64,000 bases of DNA from Chrysaora quinquecirrha. Lineage: Eukaryota > Cnidaria > Scyphozoa > Semaeostomeae > Pelagiidae. The translations under genes and the position numbers were made by a program. Of the stretch, positions 1 to 10,875 are shown piece by piece. The notes under the pieces are model-generated. The model did no database searches and was not told where the DNA came from. It saw only the letters and a program-made list of their open reading frames with translations. Every line of letters begins with the position of its first letter. Position 1 is the stretch's first letter. The DNA lies in assembly GCA_014526335.1 (NCBI GenBank), contig JACTAT010000043.1, positions 414,171 to 478,170 on the forward strand, given 5' to 3'.

Positions 1-3
1 AGA

Positions 4-1460
4 ATGATGATACACTATCACTTTAAAAGTGATTTGGATAACAACACAACAACACCCTTCAGGGTAAAATCTTTATGGCAACCAGATAAGGTTGATAATG
101 CTAATGTTTATAAATACCTGGAAGAGGTTGAAAGAGATATCGTTGATCTCTTCTCCCAAAATCATGATGATACTCCGAATCTCAGATATGACGAAAAAGA
201 AGCTCTCAGCCAATTAAAAAATATGCATGATGTATCTATATCCAAAGCAGGTAAAGGTGGAAGGATAGTCCTTTGGCCTAAGCAAATGTACCTTAACGAA
301 GCCATGAAACAACTTTCTGATGAAAGATATTATATGCAACAAACAAGAGATCTAACAGCTGAAATAGCCTTTCATATCACAACTTTAACAACACACCTTG
401 TCCGCAAGGGCCTAATAGATAAAAATCTACACAAATACTTAACACCTAACACAATTGTCAGAACACCTATATTTTATTTACTGCCGAAAATCCACAGAGA
501 GGGAATCCCAGTGAGACCAATACTGCCTGGTTGCAATTCTCCCACTGAGAAACTCTCTTCATGTCTAGATTATTATTTGAGGCCTTTCGTTGAAAAAAGT
601 GATTCATACATTAAAGACACAACACACTTTCTACAAATCGTGCTCAGTTTGGGGGACTACGTCCCTAAAAACTCGTGGCTTGTTACATTAGACGTGAAGT
701 CTCTATATACAAACATTCCACACCAGGAGGGCATAAATGCCTGCCTTAATGCTTTTCGACAACACTATAGAGGGGCCACCCCCCTCCCATTACAATACAT
801 CGAACATATGATGAACTATATATTGAAGCACAATTATTTTACATTTAATGGCAAATTCTACAAACAGATCAGGGGGGCTGCAATGGGTAGTCCATTTGCC
901 CCCAATTATGGAAATATATTCATGACATCTATAGAAACAAATCTTTTAAACAACGCCCCAGGTAGAAAAATACCCATGATCTGGAAAAGCTACATTGATG
1001 ACATATTCCTGATATGGCCACACCCCCTTGAAGATCTAAAGACATTCCTTGACTACATTAACACTGCACATCATCCCATAAAATTTGAATCATCTTACTG
1101 TAAACAAAAGATTAGTTTCTCGGACACAACTATAAATAAAAAAGAAAATGGAACTATAACTAGTTCTATCAAAAACCTACAGACTCATGTGGTCTGCTCC
1201 ATAGGGACTCATTCCATCCATGGAATATTGAAACCAGTAAGGGTAGAAATCTACCCTTTATTATACCATTTGATAATAGAACCGTTAAAATTCGCAATAT
1301 ACTGAAAGCACATTGGCACATAATCACTGAGGATGATGAATTAAATCGTATTTGGACCAAACCACCCGTTTTGGCCCTAGAAAGACACAAAAATATCGGA
1401 GATGTTTTGACCCGAACCAAATTCACAATTGATGATAATGATGCAAGTATCACAGAATAA
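4..1460 (+). pseudogene. Penelope-like element reverse transcriptase, frameshifted
   Basis: Reverse transcriptase of a Penelope-like retroelement, which copies element RNA at chromosomal targets. The reading frame is open from the window edge to 1305. It shows the Penelope-type order: FYLLPKIHREGIPVRPI near residue 158, the palm aspartate in LDVKSLYTNIPH near 228, GAAMGSPFAPNYGNIFM near 293, and the catalytic YIDDIF at 991-1008. From about 1165 the similarity leaves this frame and continues in another one (KPTD..., then HWHIITEDDE..., ending at the stop at 1458-1460), so there is an indel near 1165-1175. No GIY-YIG endonuclease is recognisable downstream. The first methionine may not be the true start because the window begins here. 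The class is certain from the motifs; the subfamily is not assigned. Confidence 0.85.
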
Positions 1461-1845
1461 ATATGATACAATACTCTTTGCATGTTACCTATTCTGCTAG
1501 CATCATTCCTGGACGTAGGAGTGAGGGGGCACTCATATATTACAGAGCATACCAATCATAAGCCCCGAAATGCTCTATATGGGAGATTGGCTGAGGAGCT
1601 AGCCTTGAATAATGGTAATATACACCTAATTCAATATACATATATATATATGTTTACAAATATATACAACTTGTGAGAAACACTTGTTGCTTTTCACTTT
1701 CACATGATTGGGACCCAGTCCCCTCACGATACAAATTCATATGTGGACAGCCTAGGAATTTTCGCTGAGGTTGGTACTACACCTTTATTTCTAAGTTCAC
1801 AGTACGCTTTTTGTGGCTGTTTATTTTTTGTTATCAAACCAACTC
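1461..1845. other. No gene seen
   Basis: AT-rich tail after the Penelope fragment with a short TATATA run near 1640-1665. Short open frames here show no recognisable domain. It may contain the 3' untranslated end of the Penelope element. Confidence 0.4.
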
Positions 1846-2384
1846 TTGCAGAGAATCAAAACCTATAACAAATCTTTTTATGGCTCACAAAAACTATTGA
1901 CTAAAATCACCCTCTGTGAAATGATGATGGAGTGGTTGAAAGGTTATCAAACTAGACGCCAGATCCCACATCGAGATATAAATAGAACAATAAGATAAAA
2001 TCTAGGTGAGATTAACCTCGATTAAACACATTCTATAACAGGAATGTTATTTACGTTCTGGTATCTCCAAGGAGAAAAAACAGAATAAATTATTCAGTAA
2101 AAGACGGCGGCTGTTTCTTCCCCGTGTTTCTATTAATGATACTTGAAGCGAATGGAAAGTTCCCATAGTTACTGTATTTGAGCAGAAACAGTACTAATTA
2201 TAATTCTAGGTGTGCCCAGAACGTATGCCGATTACGAGAATACATTCGATTTGCTTAAAAAGAATTTGCTGAGGTAACAGTCACTTAAAGAACGCATGTA
2301 AATGGACTCTTTGTCTCTTGGCCCCAGTCTTTATTGAGATAAACGTTATGAGACTGTGAAATTTCCATGACCATCGAGGCAATA
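1846..2384 (+). repeat. Dispersed repeat module R1, copy A, left part
   Basis: This segment matches 11310-11846 over its whole length with scattered substitutions and small indels; shared landmarks are CCCTCTGTGAAATGA, ATAACAGGAATGTTATTTACG and GTCTCTTGGCCCCAGTC. The match stops abruptly at GAGGCAATA (2376-2384) and resumes at 7136, so a 4.7-kb block has been inserted. The short open frame on the minus strand here is conserved with copy C (11746-12000), but that is expected of a recent repeat and no domain is recognised. The class of the R1 element is unknown. Confidence 0.8.
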
Positions 2385-2653
2385 CCTTAGTGTTTTTTCT
2401 ATAACAAGGATTATTTTGTCCAATGATAAAAGCCTTTATTAACTTTATTGATATCGGTGTTTGGAACATACAGGCGCTATTTGAATCTATCAATGGTACT
2501 AAAATTTGCAAGCTATCAGGGGCGGATCCAGCCCTAAATCTGACTGGTGCTCAAAAAGAAAAGGGTGTGGCCGATGGGCGTGGTCAGTTGGTATAATGGG
2601 CGTGTCCGAGGGGCGTGGTATTAAAGTTGTTGATTTTTGTGAATGACTAAATA

Positions 2654-2995
2654 AACAAATCGTTTCCGAGGAAGAAAGAAGAACTCGAATGTTTATTGTT
2701 GGGAAGTCAATAGATAGCTATTACAGTTCGTCTTCCTGTACATGCAGAACGGAAAAAATTTAGGCTTGGCCTAATTCAAACAGAAGATTTTGCGTTATCA
2801 AAGTTCCCTCAGATTCAGAACGCTCACACAGACAAGAACATTCCCTGACATGATTAGAACTTTAACATAGGCCTAACTAACAAATCTATACTTTTTGAAT
2901 TAGGCCTAACCTAAAATTTCTGTCCGTTCTGTATGTACACGAAGACGAATTTCCAACATAATCATTCGAGTTCTTCTTTCTTCCTCGTAAACGAT
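2654..2995. repeat. Long imperfect inverted repeat inside the hAT-like element
   Basis: The left arm from about 2654 (TTTCCGAGGAAGAAAGAAGA onward) is the reverse complement of the right arm ending near 2995, continuing through GTACATGCAGAACGGA / TCCGTTCTGTATGTAC and GGCCTAATTCAAA / TTTGAATTAGGCC. The arms are over 100 bp long with a short centre, giving a strong hairpin. Confidence 0.75.
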
Positions 2996-3111
2996 TTTGA
3001 CTCGACTTGTGTGAGACATTCACCATCATCAACTTCTACTGTTGTGTTGGTACAAATTCTCTTTTTTTCCCCAATGTCACTCAGAGAGCAGAGAATGACG
3101 TTGCATTTTCG

Positions 3112-3320
3112 AGTGACGTTGAGCACCAGTGAGCCCTGCATTTTGATTGGTTGATTTACCAGCACCAGTGGAAGTGACGTTGAGCACCAGTGCGCCCTGC
3201 ATTTTGATTGGTTGATTTACCAGCACCAGTGGAAGTGACGTTGAGCACCAGTCAGCCCTGCATTTTGATTGGTTGATTTGCCTGAGCACCAGTGGAAGTG
3301 ACGTTGAGCACCAGTGGAAG
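3112..3320 (+). repeat. Minisatellite, about 62-bp unit, three copies plus a partial
   Basis: The unit begins GTGACGTTGAGCACCAGT, passes CCTGCATTTTGATTGGTTGA and ends AGCACCAGTGGAA. Three head-to-tail copies are followed by a shorter one. The GAGCACCAGT core resembles the subterminal sequence of the surrounding hAT-like element, so the array may have grown from its own ends. Confidence 0.85.
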
Positions 3321-3728
3321 TTCATTTTACTACTATAAAATGCGGGTCACTGGTGCTCAAGGTTTCAATGACGTATCTCTGTACAAATCAATTCTGTTTT
3401 TTCTCGTCATTCTGGCAAAAATGGTCCGCGTTTTTCCGGAATACATTCAAAGTAAACACGTCATTAACTCATTGATAGCGAGACCTTATTTCTATGCGTG
3501 AGACAGACAGTGATTCGTTGATGGAATACAAAGAAAATTTAGGCCAATTATGTCAACAAAGAGGAATCAAAGAGACATGATAAATGCTTTCTTGCTCGAA
3601 AAGAACATTTCAACCAAAGAAAATCAGCTGATATCAACAGCAAAAGGAAATAATTTTTTTAAAGGTCATTCTTTAAAAATCTGACTGGTGCTTGAGCACC
3701 GGTCGCACCAGTCTGGATCCGCCCTGAT

Positions 3729-4375
3729 CTCCCTAGGAATAATTTAGAGGACTCCCCCTTGGATACCCATGGGGAAAAACTGATTGAGCTTTGCAAGACT
3801 AATTCTGTTAGAATATTAAATGGAAGGATAAATGGAGACATTGGTAACTTCACTAGATTCCCTACTAGGCTTGGTGACAATCCTAGCACCATTGACTATT
3901 TTCTTGCCGACTACTCGCTACTAAAGCTAGTTAGAAGCTTTAAAGTTCTTTCATTAACCCACCTTGTTGTATTTTCACCTCCATCAAAACTAGATTTAAC
4001 CCTGACTTAGCTAATGATACTACCTCAGAAAGAGCTAATCCTGATATCTATAAGCCTGGTGCTCTGTCTTTAAAGATCTTTGAGAAAACCCTAAAAAGTA
4101 ATTTTGAACAACTAAATATAAATGATATGAAGTTTGACATAGTTGATAAAGCCATTGAAGAAGTAACAACCATCATTACTGAAACAGCTAATAAGACAAT
4201 AAGGAGAGTAAACCAAGAAGGATACAAAGAAATAAAAAACCCTGGTTTGATAACAACTGCAGATCTCTCAAGAGCAAACTTAACAAAGCATGCAAAGAGT
4301 TACATGACAAACCACTTGATAATAATGTTCTCTCTAATTATCTGTCAACCCGTAAAGCATACAAACGTAGCCTAA
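3729..4375 (+). pseudogene. LINE endonuclease C-terminus and linker
   Basis: Remnant of an exonuclease-endonuclease-phosphatase domain. The frame reads HGEKLIELCKTNSVRILNGR, then GDIGNFTRFPT and NPSTIDYFLADYSLL, the usual end of the domain where the S-T-I-D-Y/F-L block holds the catalytic Asp region. The N-terminal and middle parts with the catalytic Glu are absent apart from the first 25 or so residues left of 2517. Similarity continues through 4020-4435 in shifting frames. Confidence 0.75.
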
Positions 4376-4435
4376 GAAAAGCTGAATACTCTTATAGAAT
4401 GGAGCTGAAGCACAAATTAGACTCTCTGGACAATA

Positions 4436-5671
4436 GTGAACCACGGAAATATTGGCAGCTCAATTAAGAAAATGAGATCTTGGGGTACCGACACAGAAAC
4501 CTATGATGCCATTACGCCATCTACATGGACTTCATACTTCCAAAAACTATTTAGTTTAGACGACCAAAGTACTCGAATCCCTTCTATAGAGACTGTATTC
4601 AAAACCTTTATCTCTAACAAACTTGACTTCTCTATCAAATGTGAAGAAATCTCAAAAGCTATAAAGAGTTTGAAGAAGTCTAAATCCGCAGGTTTTGATA
4701 ATTTCCTTAATGAATTCCTCATCTCTGGCAAGGAACCCTTGCTACAGCCTCTCTGCAAGATCTTTAACCATATCTTTACCTCAGGTATTTACTCAACAAT
4801 GTGGTCAATAAACTTTCTAAGACCAATTCATAAGAAAGATGATCAAAAGGACCCGGATAATTATAGAGGCATAGCAGTTGGATCTTGCCTACAATCCTCG
4901 CCAAAAAGGCTGGGACACTTCGAACTTTTGTAAAATTCTCGCTCTATAGACGCATGCCCCCTCCCCCCGACTCAATGTTGGTGAAATCGATGTTGACAGT
5001 GGTCCCAACATTGATTTGGGGGGGAGGGGGATCTTATTACCCAAATATGTTGTAATGGGACGGGGTTTTAAGGTAAAACATACTTATAACATACTGTCCC
5101 CAATATTTTTGGCGAGGATTGTAGGTAAACTTTATAGTTATGTTCTCCTAAATAGACTTGAAATTCATATAAAAGAAAATATTCTCATCAAAAATAACCA
5201 AATTGGCTTTATGAAGGACAACCAGCCTGGCCTGCCGATCACATGTTTGTGCTTAAATCTCTCATAGACAAAATAATGAAACGTAGTAATAAGAAACTAT
5301 ATGCTGCTTTTGTAGATTTTAAGAAAGCTTATGACACCATAAACCGAGACAAACTCTTCTTTAAGTTAAAGGATGCTGACCGCGGCGACACGTTCTTCAA
5401 TAGTTTAAAATCTATGTATAACTCTGTACAGTATTGTATTAAACTTCAAAAGGGATACACCGACCCTATTTGTTGTGAAAAGGGTCTGAAACAAGGATGT
5501 GTTCTTAGTCTTATGCTTTTTAACCTATTTATTGACGATATAAGTTGCATATTTGACAAGCATTGCTGTCCGGTGTCCCTTATGGACAGAGATCTCAATC
5601 ATTTACTTTACGCTGACGACCTCATCCTACTCTCCTCGTCGAGAGATGGACTGGTCTCCAAAATTTTTTAA
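4436..5671 (+). pseudogene. LINE reverse transcriptase, interrupted
   Basis: Fingers and palm of a LINE RT. Recognisable blocks are SLKKSKSAGFDNFLNEFL, NFLRPIHKKDDQKDPDNYRG (up to 4889), then, after a 230-bp MITE, GKLYSYVLLNRLE and NNQIGF, then AFVDFKKAYDTINRDKL, GLKQGCVLSLMLFNLFIDDI and the catalytic YADD at 5609-5620. A frame change near 5235 joins the 5016-5267 frame to the 5243-5671 frame, and the frame is lost again near 5665. The gene cannot produce an intact enzyme. Confidence 0.85.
4892..5121. mobile_element. 230-bp MITE with TA duplication (Tc1/mariner-like)
   Basis: Terminal inverted repeats CAATCCTCGCCAAAAA (from 4892) and TTTTTGGCGAGGATTG (to 5121), flanked by TA at 4890-4891 and 5122-5123. 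It sits inside the LINE RT; leaving out the element and one TA makes the reading frame run straight through the conserved block, which proves the boundaries. The interior has runs of C and G and no coding capacity. Confidence 0.92.
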
Positions 5672-5728
5672 ACGCCCTGGGTTCCTATTCCCAAAATTAT
5701 AAAACTGTTCTCATATGAAAAACAGAGT

Positions 5729-6964
5729 TTGAATGGCAGCATTAAGAAAAACAAGACAATGATTTTTAATCCAACTGGTGAAATGACAGAAGGACAGCCT
5801 TTCTCATACCTAGGCCACTCCCTTGAAATGGTTAGTGAATTCAGTTATCTGGGTATTACATTTTCTATAAGTGGATCTTTTGCCAAAACAATTAAAACTC
5901 TTAAAAATAAAGCAAATAAGGCCATGTACCCTCTCGTAGATTCTTCTTTTAAATTCAATTTTGGTGTACCAACGTCAGTGAATCTGTTTGACAAACTCAT
6001 TCAACCCATTCTACTATATGGGAGTGAAGTTTGGGGTGCTTTCACTCACCACCAGCTAAACTCTATTGTCAAAGACCCAACTTTATTCTGTAAACACCTA
6101 CTTGACTCGCAAACAGAAAAAGCTAAACTTAAATTTTCGAAGATAATTCTAGGCTTAAAGAGAAATACGTCTACCCTAGCTGTATATGGCGACTTAGGTG
6201 CTATCCCATCTTCCCTTTTTAGTATCCTTCGTGCTGTAAAATTTTGGCATCGAATCTCTCAAAAAGATGATGAAACTTTGATTAAAAAAGCCTTCCTTGA
6301 GTGTCAATCCTTACTCGATAATACCTCAAACTGGCTAAACACAGTTAAAACAACTTTGAAGGCATTAGGGCTGTCACCTATCTAGAACTCTGCGAATTTT
6401 TCTAACAACTACGTGCATAATAAAGTAAAAGACAATCTAACATCCCTGTTCAAAAACTATTGGCTTTCGGAATTATCCTTAGCTGATTCAAACTCGATAA
6501 GAAATAGGAAACTTCGTAATTACAAGAAATTTAAATTTAATTTTAAACCTGAATCCCACCTTAAGACTGAAGTCCTAAGTTTTGAACACAGGAAAATACT
6601 TAGTAAATTCAGATGTAGTGACCATTCGCTTATGATTGAGGTGGGAAGACACAAGGGTCTGAATGTAGAACAACGTTTGTGTAAAATGTGTCAGCTCGGT
6701 GTTACTGAAGATGAATTTCACCTCCTAATGGTATGCCCAGCTTATGATAATCTGAGAGCTATTCTATTCTCGGCTGCCAAAGTTAAAATCTCCAATCCTG
6801 AAAGACAATTCAGATTCACCACAATTCTGAGTAGTGAATCTAGCGAAGCTATCCGCCAAGTTCATTGCCGATGCGATGATGCTGAGAAAATTACAGTTGA
6901 GTGCAAGTTAGCCCCGTGCATGCTCCAAACACCACAAATTATAAAAAAAAATTTGTTCTGTTGA
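5729..6964 (+). pseudogene. LINE RT thumb and C-terminal zinc-type domain
   Basis: Continuation of the LINE: FSYLGITFSISGSFAKTIKT and PILLYGSEVWG follow the usual order after the RT palm. A stop at 6383-6385 breaks the frame, which resumes and ends with a cysteine-histidine cluster (CKMC near 6690, then EDEFHLLMVCPAY), the C-terminal zinc-binding motif found in many APE-type LINEs. The 3' untranslated part (6965-7113) holds a short duplication of GCTTTTTTGGCTTTTTGCTG-like sequence. Confidence 0.8.
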
Positions 6965-7112
6965 TGCCGTTTTTTGGCTTTTTGCTGTTGTACTTTTCAT
7001 ACCTTTTGCCGCTTTTTTGGCTTTTTGCTGTTAATGTTGTACTTTTGATTATCTTATTTCTTTGTTTTTAACTTAGCTGCGTACCTGACTCTGTAGGTAG
7101 CGCATGTGCTTA

Positions 7113-7135
7113 ATGAAATGAAATGAAATGAAATA
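7113..7135 (+). repeat. GAAAT-repeat tail of the LINE
   Basis: Four to five repeats of ATGAA/GAAAT end the LINE exactly where repeat R1 resumes. Short tandem tails instead of poly(A) are usual for several LINE clades. Confidence 0.8.
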
Positions 7136-8085
7136 GACGTTTGCCAAGGCGACGTATAGTTTTTTGGTTTCGGTTTTGATGGAAAAGCTCCCAGGAACAT
7201 CAATGCGAACAAGATCAAGTTCAAGATGTATCAAAACACCCTAGATTCAGAGCTAGGAATAACGTACAGAAGAAGACCTTTCGTCTACTTTGCCAAATCT
7301 GACCACTTCAACTGCAAATGCACTATTTGTTTCGAACTTAAAGAAGTAATGCCCTTTTTGCCAAGACAAACATTAGAAGGGTCATACAGGTGAAGAAAGT
7401 AAAGAAAGACCGAACTTGAAGAGCGCTATTACTACCATTTGAGAGGATGAGAGGAAAGGCGAGGAATGTGAGAATAAGAGAGGAGAAAGGGTTATGCTTG
7501 AGGCCCCCAATTGAAGACGCCTCACCAGGGTTGCAGTCAGGGTTTCACTGCAAATGTCCCGGCTAATACTTTTCCTCTTGAGTCAAGAAAGGGAGCAGAG
7601 TATTTGGAAAACCCCGCGGTCTCGAACTGCACAACTCGCCGTTATTTTCAATGCTTGTCACATGAAATCTGTTTATTGATTCTCGTTTGGTATACTTTAT
7701 TTATCTTATTATTTTTCTCATTTATTTTCATTTGATTATTGTGCGTAAGAACCTAGATTAGAATGGATCGGAAACGAGGTTCCGGAATAAAAATGAGTAA
7801 CTTGTTTACTTTTTTGTATCTAAAAAACAAAGATTTAACGTAAATTGAAGTTAAAAATCATCCTAGTTCAATATTATTGGTCTTCTGTTTTTTACAGCCT
7901 TGTTATATAATTCCTTGTTATCAACTTTTAGTTGTACTATCTTAACCTTCAATAGTTGGATAAATTAAGAGTTGAGATTCGGGGTTACGAATAATTTTGC
8001 CTTATGAATTTTTTAAGTTGCTTCCACATTAAGTGGCTTTTGTAGCCTAGTGGTCGTCAACCCTTGTAAAAGAATCAGAAGTATG
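7136..8085 (+). repeat. Repeat module R1, copy A, right part
   Basis: Resumes the match to copy C at 11847 and follows it to about 12788, sharing GACGTTTGCCAAGGCGACG, AAAATGAGTAACTTGTTTAC and TAGTGGTCGTCAACCC. The last block is a tRNA-like A box (TAGCCTAGTGG; TAGCATAGTGG in copy C). The conserved short open frames (7511-7735 and 12222-12461) contain no known domain and are probably chance. Confidence 0.8.
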
Positions 8086-8156
8086 AATCAATCGTACATT
8101 TGCCTTTGGCAAGTCTATATCAACATTACGTCATCCAAGCTAGCAGAAAAGCAGTC

Positions 8157-8870
8157 TTCATTTTGTAACGCAGGTCAGGTGTTTTGGCAGCTGTCCAATT
8201 GATGTACTAGACCTAGTTGGCATAGAGCTAGTCGAACAACACATTGGCTAGAAACAGAATTCAGTGTCAGAGTCACAATAGGTGTATGCAAATTCAAATG
8301 TAAAGAATTTATAGTAATAAATTATATGCTTAATGTGGTATTATTACTTCCTAATATGGTATACTTGCTGTTATCGATGCAAAAAGCAAGTCAGCTGCAA
8401 CACAATACAGAGAAGATAGCTGCATAACAACGCATTAATGTAAAGCCTTTAATGATCAAACAGTCATGCCAAGAAATCACCATAGCAATAGAAGCCGCAT
8501 CGCAGTTCATTGATAATAAGGAAATTGATGAACCCTGTTAGCCAGAGTTTGATTATCTAGTTTTTTGCATTTCAGCAGAAACATGTTTAATTTGTTAAAT
8601 TCCCGTAATGGAGGTAATCATTCTCAAAAGTCTTTAGTATAGGATGTTCCAAAGAAATGGAACCCGATAAAGAAACCTTCGTACCAAAAGTCAAAATTCA
8701 GTTTTCGAGCATCAAATTTTGTACTCATGCTTTTGAACGAATGAGAAGGATGCTGACACCACTTAATATTGCTTTACTAAATGAGTAACACTAGCAAAAT
8801 TTCTGGTGAACACAAAGAACAATCAAATGTGTACTTCAAAAAAGCAAAACTCGTCATAAAAAATTTTGAT
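8157..8870 (+). repeat. Repeat module R2, copy A
   Basis: Starts TTTTGTAACGCAGGTCAGGT and matches 13993-14740 closely, and 9877-10875 more distantly. Landmarks are TTTTGGCAGCTGTCCAATTG, GTTATCGATGCAAAAAGC and GTACTTCAAAAAAGCA. Between R1 and R2 (8086-8156) there is an unrelated 70-bp spacer where copy C has a BEL fragment. Confidence 0.75.
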
Positions 8871-8889
8871 AATAATTATACATGATAAA

Positions 8890-9860
8890 TTACGTTGCAA
8901 CTAAGCAAAGGCACAGGTGAGGTATTTTCTGGGTAAGCATGAATATGAAGATTCAAAGAGTATGAAGATAACTTTCCTCGTCATTCGTGTAAATGTGACA
9001 AAGAGTTCCGGTGATATCAATGTTGATAATGAAGTGCTCAGCGCTTGACAACCTATATTTTTTAATACGAGATAATGAAGACGTCAACATGTGACAGTGA
9101 AGAGTTTAGCAGATGGAAATGAAAAGGTGAGAAACTCGAAATGAAGAGTATAAAGACAGTAATGTCCAAGGTCTAGCGGTCGAAAAAACTGTTGCATGGA
9201 TTAACAATATATTCCTAGATGGAGATTGGTCGTAACGTAACAAAGTGCTCATATGATTTTAACCTTGCAAAAATAAACTTCATGAACAAGAACGTCAGCA
9301 CATTATAGGGAAGGTGCCGTCATAATGAAGAGTCCAGACGGTAGATATAAAGAAGTCTGTAAGTCGTGATAAAATGTATGAAGTCGAAAGGTTAAGGGTT
9401 TAATGGTCGGTAAAACCTATTGAGTTGATCAGCAATATACATAATCAGATATGAAGACTTGTCGCAACATAACAAAGTACCACTGCAATTTCAACATTGA
9501 AAAATCAATAATTAAGAGGTCGGCACGTGATACGAAAAGTGTCAACACGTGATAATGAAAAGGTCCAAAGGTGAAGACTATTGAGTGGATCAACAATATA
9601 TATCAGAGATGAAGAATTGTCGCAACGTAGCAAAGTACCCCTCTGATTTCAACCTTGATCAACCTGATATCAAGAGGTCAGCACTTGATAGGAAAGGTGT
9701 CAGTGCGTGTCAGCGCGTGACAATGACGATTTCAGCAGATGGAAGTGAAGTGATCTGCAAGTCGAAATGAAGAATATGAAGAATATGAAGATCGTAATGT
9801 CAGTCAAGAGTCTAGTAATGGGAAAGAACGTATCAAAAATCTATTCAGAAAGGAAGATTC
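8890..9860 (+). repeat. Degenerate long-period tandem repeat
   Basis: The block GGATYAACAATATA...GAAGAYTTGTCGCAACRTARCAAAGT recurs at about 9200, 9425, 9590 and 9825, with GTCAGCACRTGATA and GTGATAATGAA motifs between. Spacing is uneven (about 160-245 bp), so the array is old. It lies between two R2 copies. No open frame spans it. Confidence 0.6.
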
Positions 9861-9876
9861 GTCGTAGAGTAACAAA

Positions 9877-10875
9877 GTGCTTAATTTTATAACGCTGCTC
9901 AGGTATTTGGCAGCTCAACCTCGTCCCCAGGCCCCAAATCGAATTTCCCCGAATCTCAACCGTCAAATCGATTTTGGTCATGGTACCGGCCACAAAATCT
10001 GCCAAAATACTGGCAATTTTGGCCTAGGCATAAAAACAAGATGTATATTCTGAAAGCAGATGTTCTTAGAAAGGAAATGCAAAGAATTTCATTGATAACT
10101 GTAAGGCAATATACAATATCTAATTTAGCATCATTTTTGGCTTTTATAGATGTTTTTTAGATAGTTTTCGGCCTATGTTGTTGTGAAATTTTGAAGGAAT
10201 TGTGACGCCACTTAAAATTTCTTTTATTTGAACAGCCAATCAAATTGCGAATAGACAAGGCCGATACCAGGGTCGAATATGGACAGCGGAGTTTCACGTA
10301 GAGGCCTATTCACCCTGGGGACGAGGTTGTTGGCAGCTATGCAATTGAAGTACTAGACCAAGTTGGCCAAGTGCTAGTTGGACAACCAATTGACTAGGAA
10401 GAGAATTCAGTTTCGTTTCCTACAGAGTTACCATGGATTTATTCAGGTGTATTTGCATTTATGCTTAGGTTATTAGATTCTTGCAGTTATATCGTTTGTT
10501 TCGTTTGTAAGTAAACTCGATAAGCACTTCTGGGGCATATGGAACTCGTATGTATTTAATGTTTAAATATGTATGTTTTTCATGAATCAATATCATTCAT
10601 CATTCAGGTTTAAAGCTAAATGTAAAGGAATGTCAGTTGCTAATAAAGCTAATAGATTATAGATTTTATGCTAAATGTGAGATTTTTATTTCTACAATTT
10701 GGTATACTTGCAGTTATCGATGCAAAAAGAAAGCCAGCTGCAATGCATTGCAGAGTAAATAGCTGCATAACATTGCTTAATATGAAGCCTTTAATGATGA
10801 AACTTTCACACCAAGAAGTGAGCAGAGCACTAGAAGCTGCAGTACAATCGATTGAGAAAAATGGAATTTATCCAC
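9877..10875 (+). repeat. Repeat module R2, copy B, split by a MITE
   Basis: Matches R2 copies A and C, beginning TTTTATAACGCTGCTCAGGT and including AGTACTAGACCAAGTTGGCC, GTTATCGATGCAAAAAG and GCACTAGAAGCTGC. It is interrupted at 9916-10329 by an inverted-repeat element. R1 is not found upstream, so R2 can exist without R1. Confidence 0.7.
9916..10329. mobile_element. 414-bp MITE with CCTCGTCCCCAGG termini
   Basis: Termini CAACCTCGTCCCCAGG and CCTGGGGACGAGGTTG are perfect inverted repeats. The flanks carry TTGGCAGCT at 9907-9915 and 10330-10338, a 9-bp (or 8-bp plus chance base) target duplication. The uninterrupted site exists in R2 copies A and C. Duplication length and CA...TG ends suit a hAT or P-type element; there is no transposase inside. 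Confidence 0.88.

Larger units (their letters stand above)
2517..3726. mobile_element. Non-autonomous hAT-like DNA transposon
   Basis: Ends are inverted repeats: CAGGGGCGGATCCAG at 2517-2531 and CTGGATCCGCCCTG at 3713-3726, followed inward on both sides by CTGACTGGTGCT-like sequence. CAGGGGCGGATC termini are typical of hAT elements. Inside there is no transposase, only a pair of inverted arms and a short minisatellite. The flanking 8-mers (CAAGCTAT and ATCTCCCT) do not match, and most of the host LINE endonuclease is missing at this point, so insertion was probably accompanied or followed by a deletion. Confidence 0.75.
2385..7131 (+). mobile_element. Dead LINE (APE endonuclease + RT), inserted in repeat R1
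   Basis: A 5'-truncated non-LTR retrotransposon. The remaining pieces run in order: start of an apurinic-type endonuclease (GVWNIQALFESINGTK, about 2435-2516), endonuclease C-terminus (3729-4010), linker, RT, a 3' domain, and a GAAAT-repeat tail ending at 7135. It interrupts R1 between 2384 and 7136, with AATA on both sides (2381-2384 and 7132-7135) as a possible short target duplication. It carries a hAT-like element (2517-3726) and a TA-flanked MITE (4892-5121), and has several frameshifts and a stop at 6383, so it is inactive. The type of RT is recognised; the clade is not assigned. Confidence 0.85.

Noticed and set aside
2281..2511. Minus-strand frame shared with 11746-12000
   Set aside because: Conserved only because both lie in repeat R1; the end of each frame lies in different sequence.
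2509..3734. 8-bp target duplication for the hAT-like element
   Set aside because: Flanking 8-mers differ (CAAGCTAT and ATCTCCCT); not claimed.
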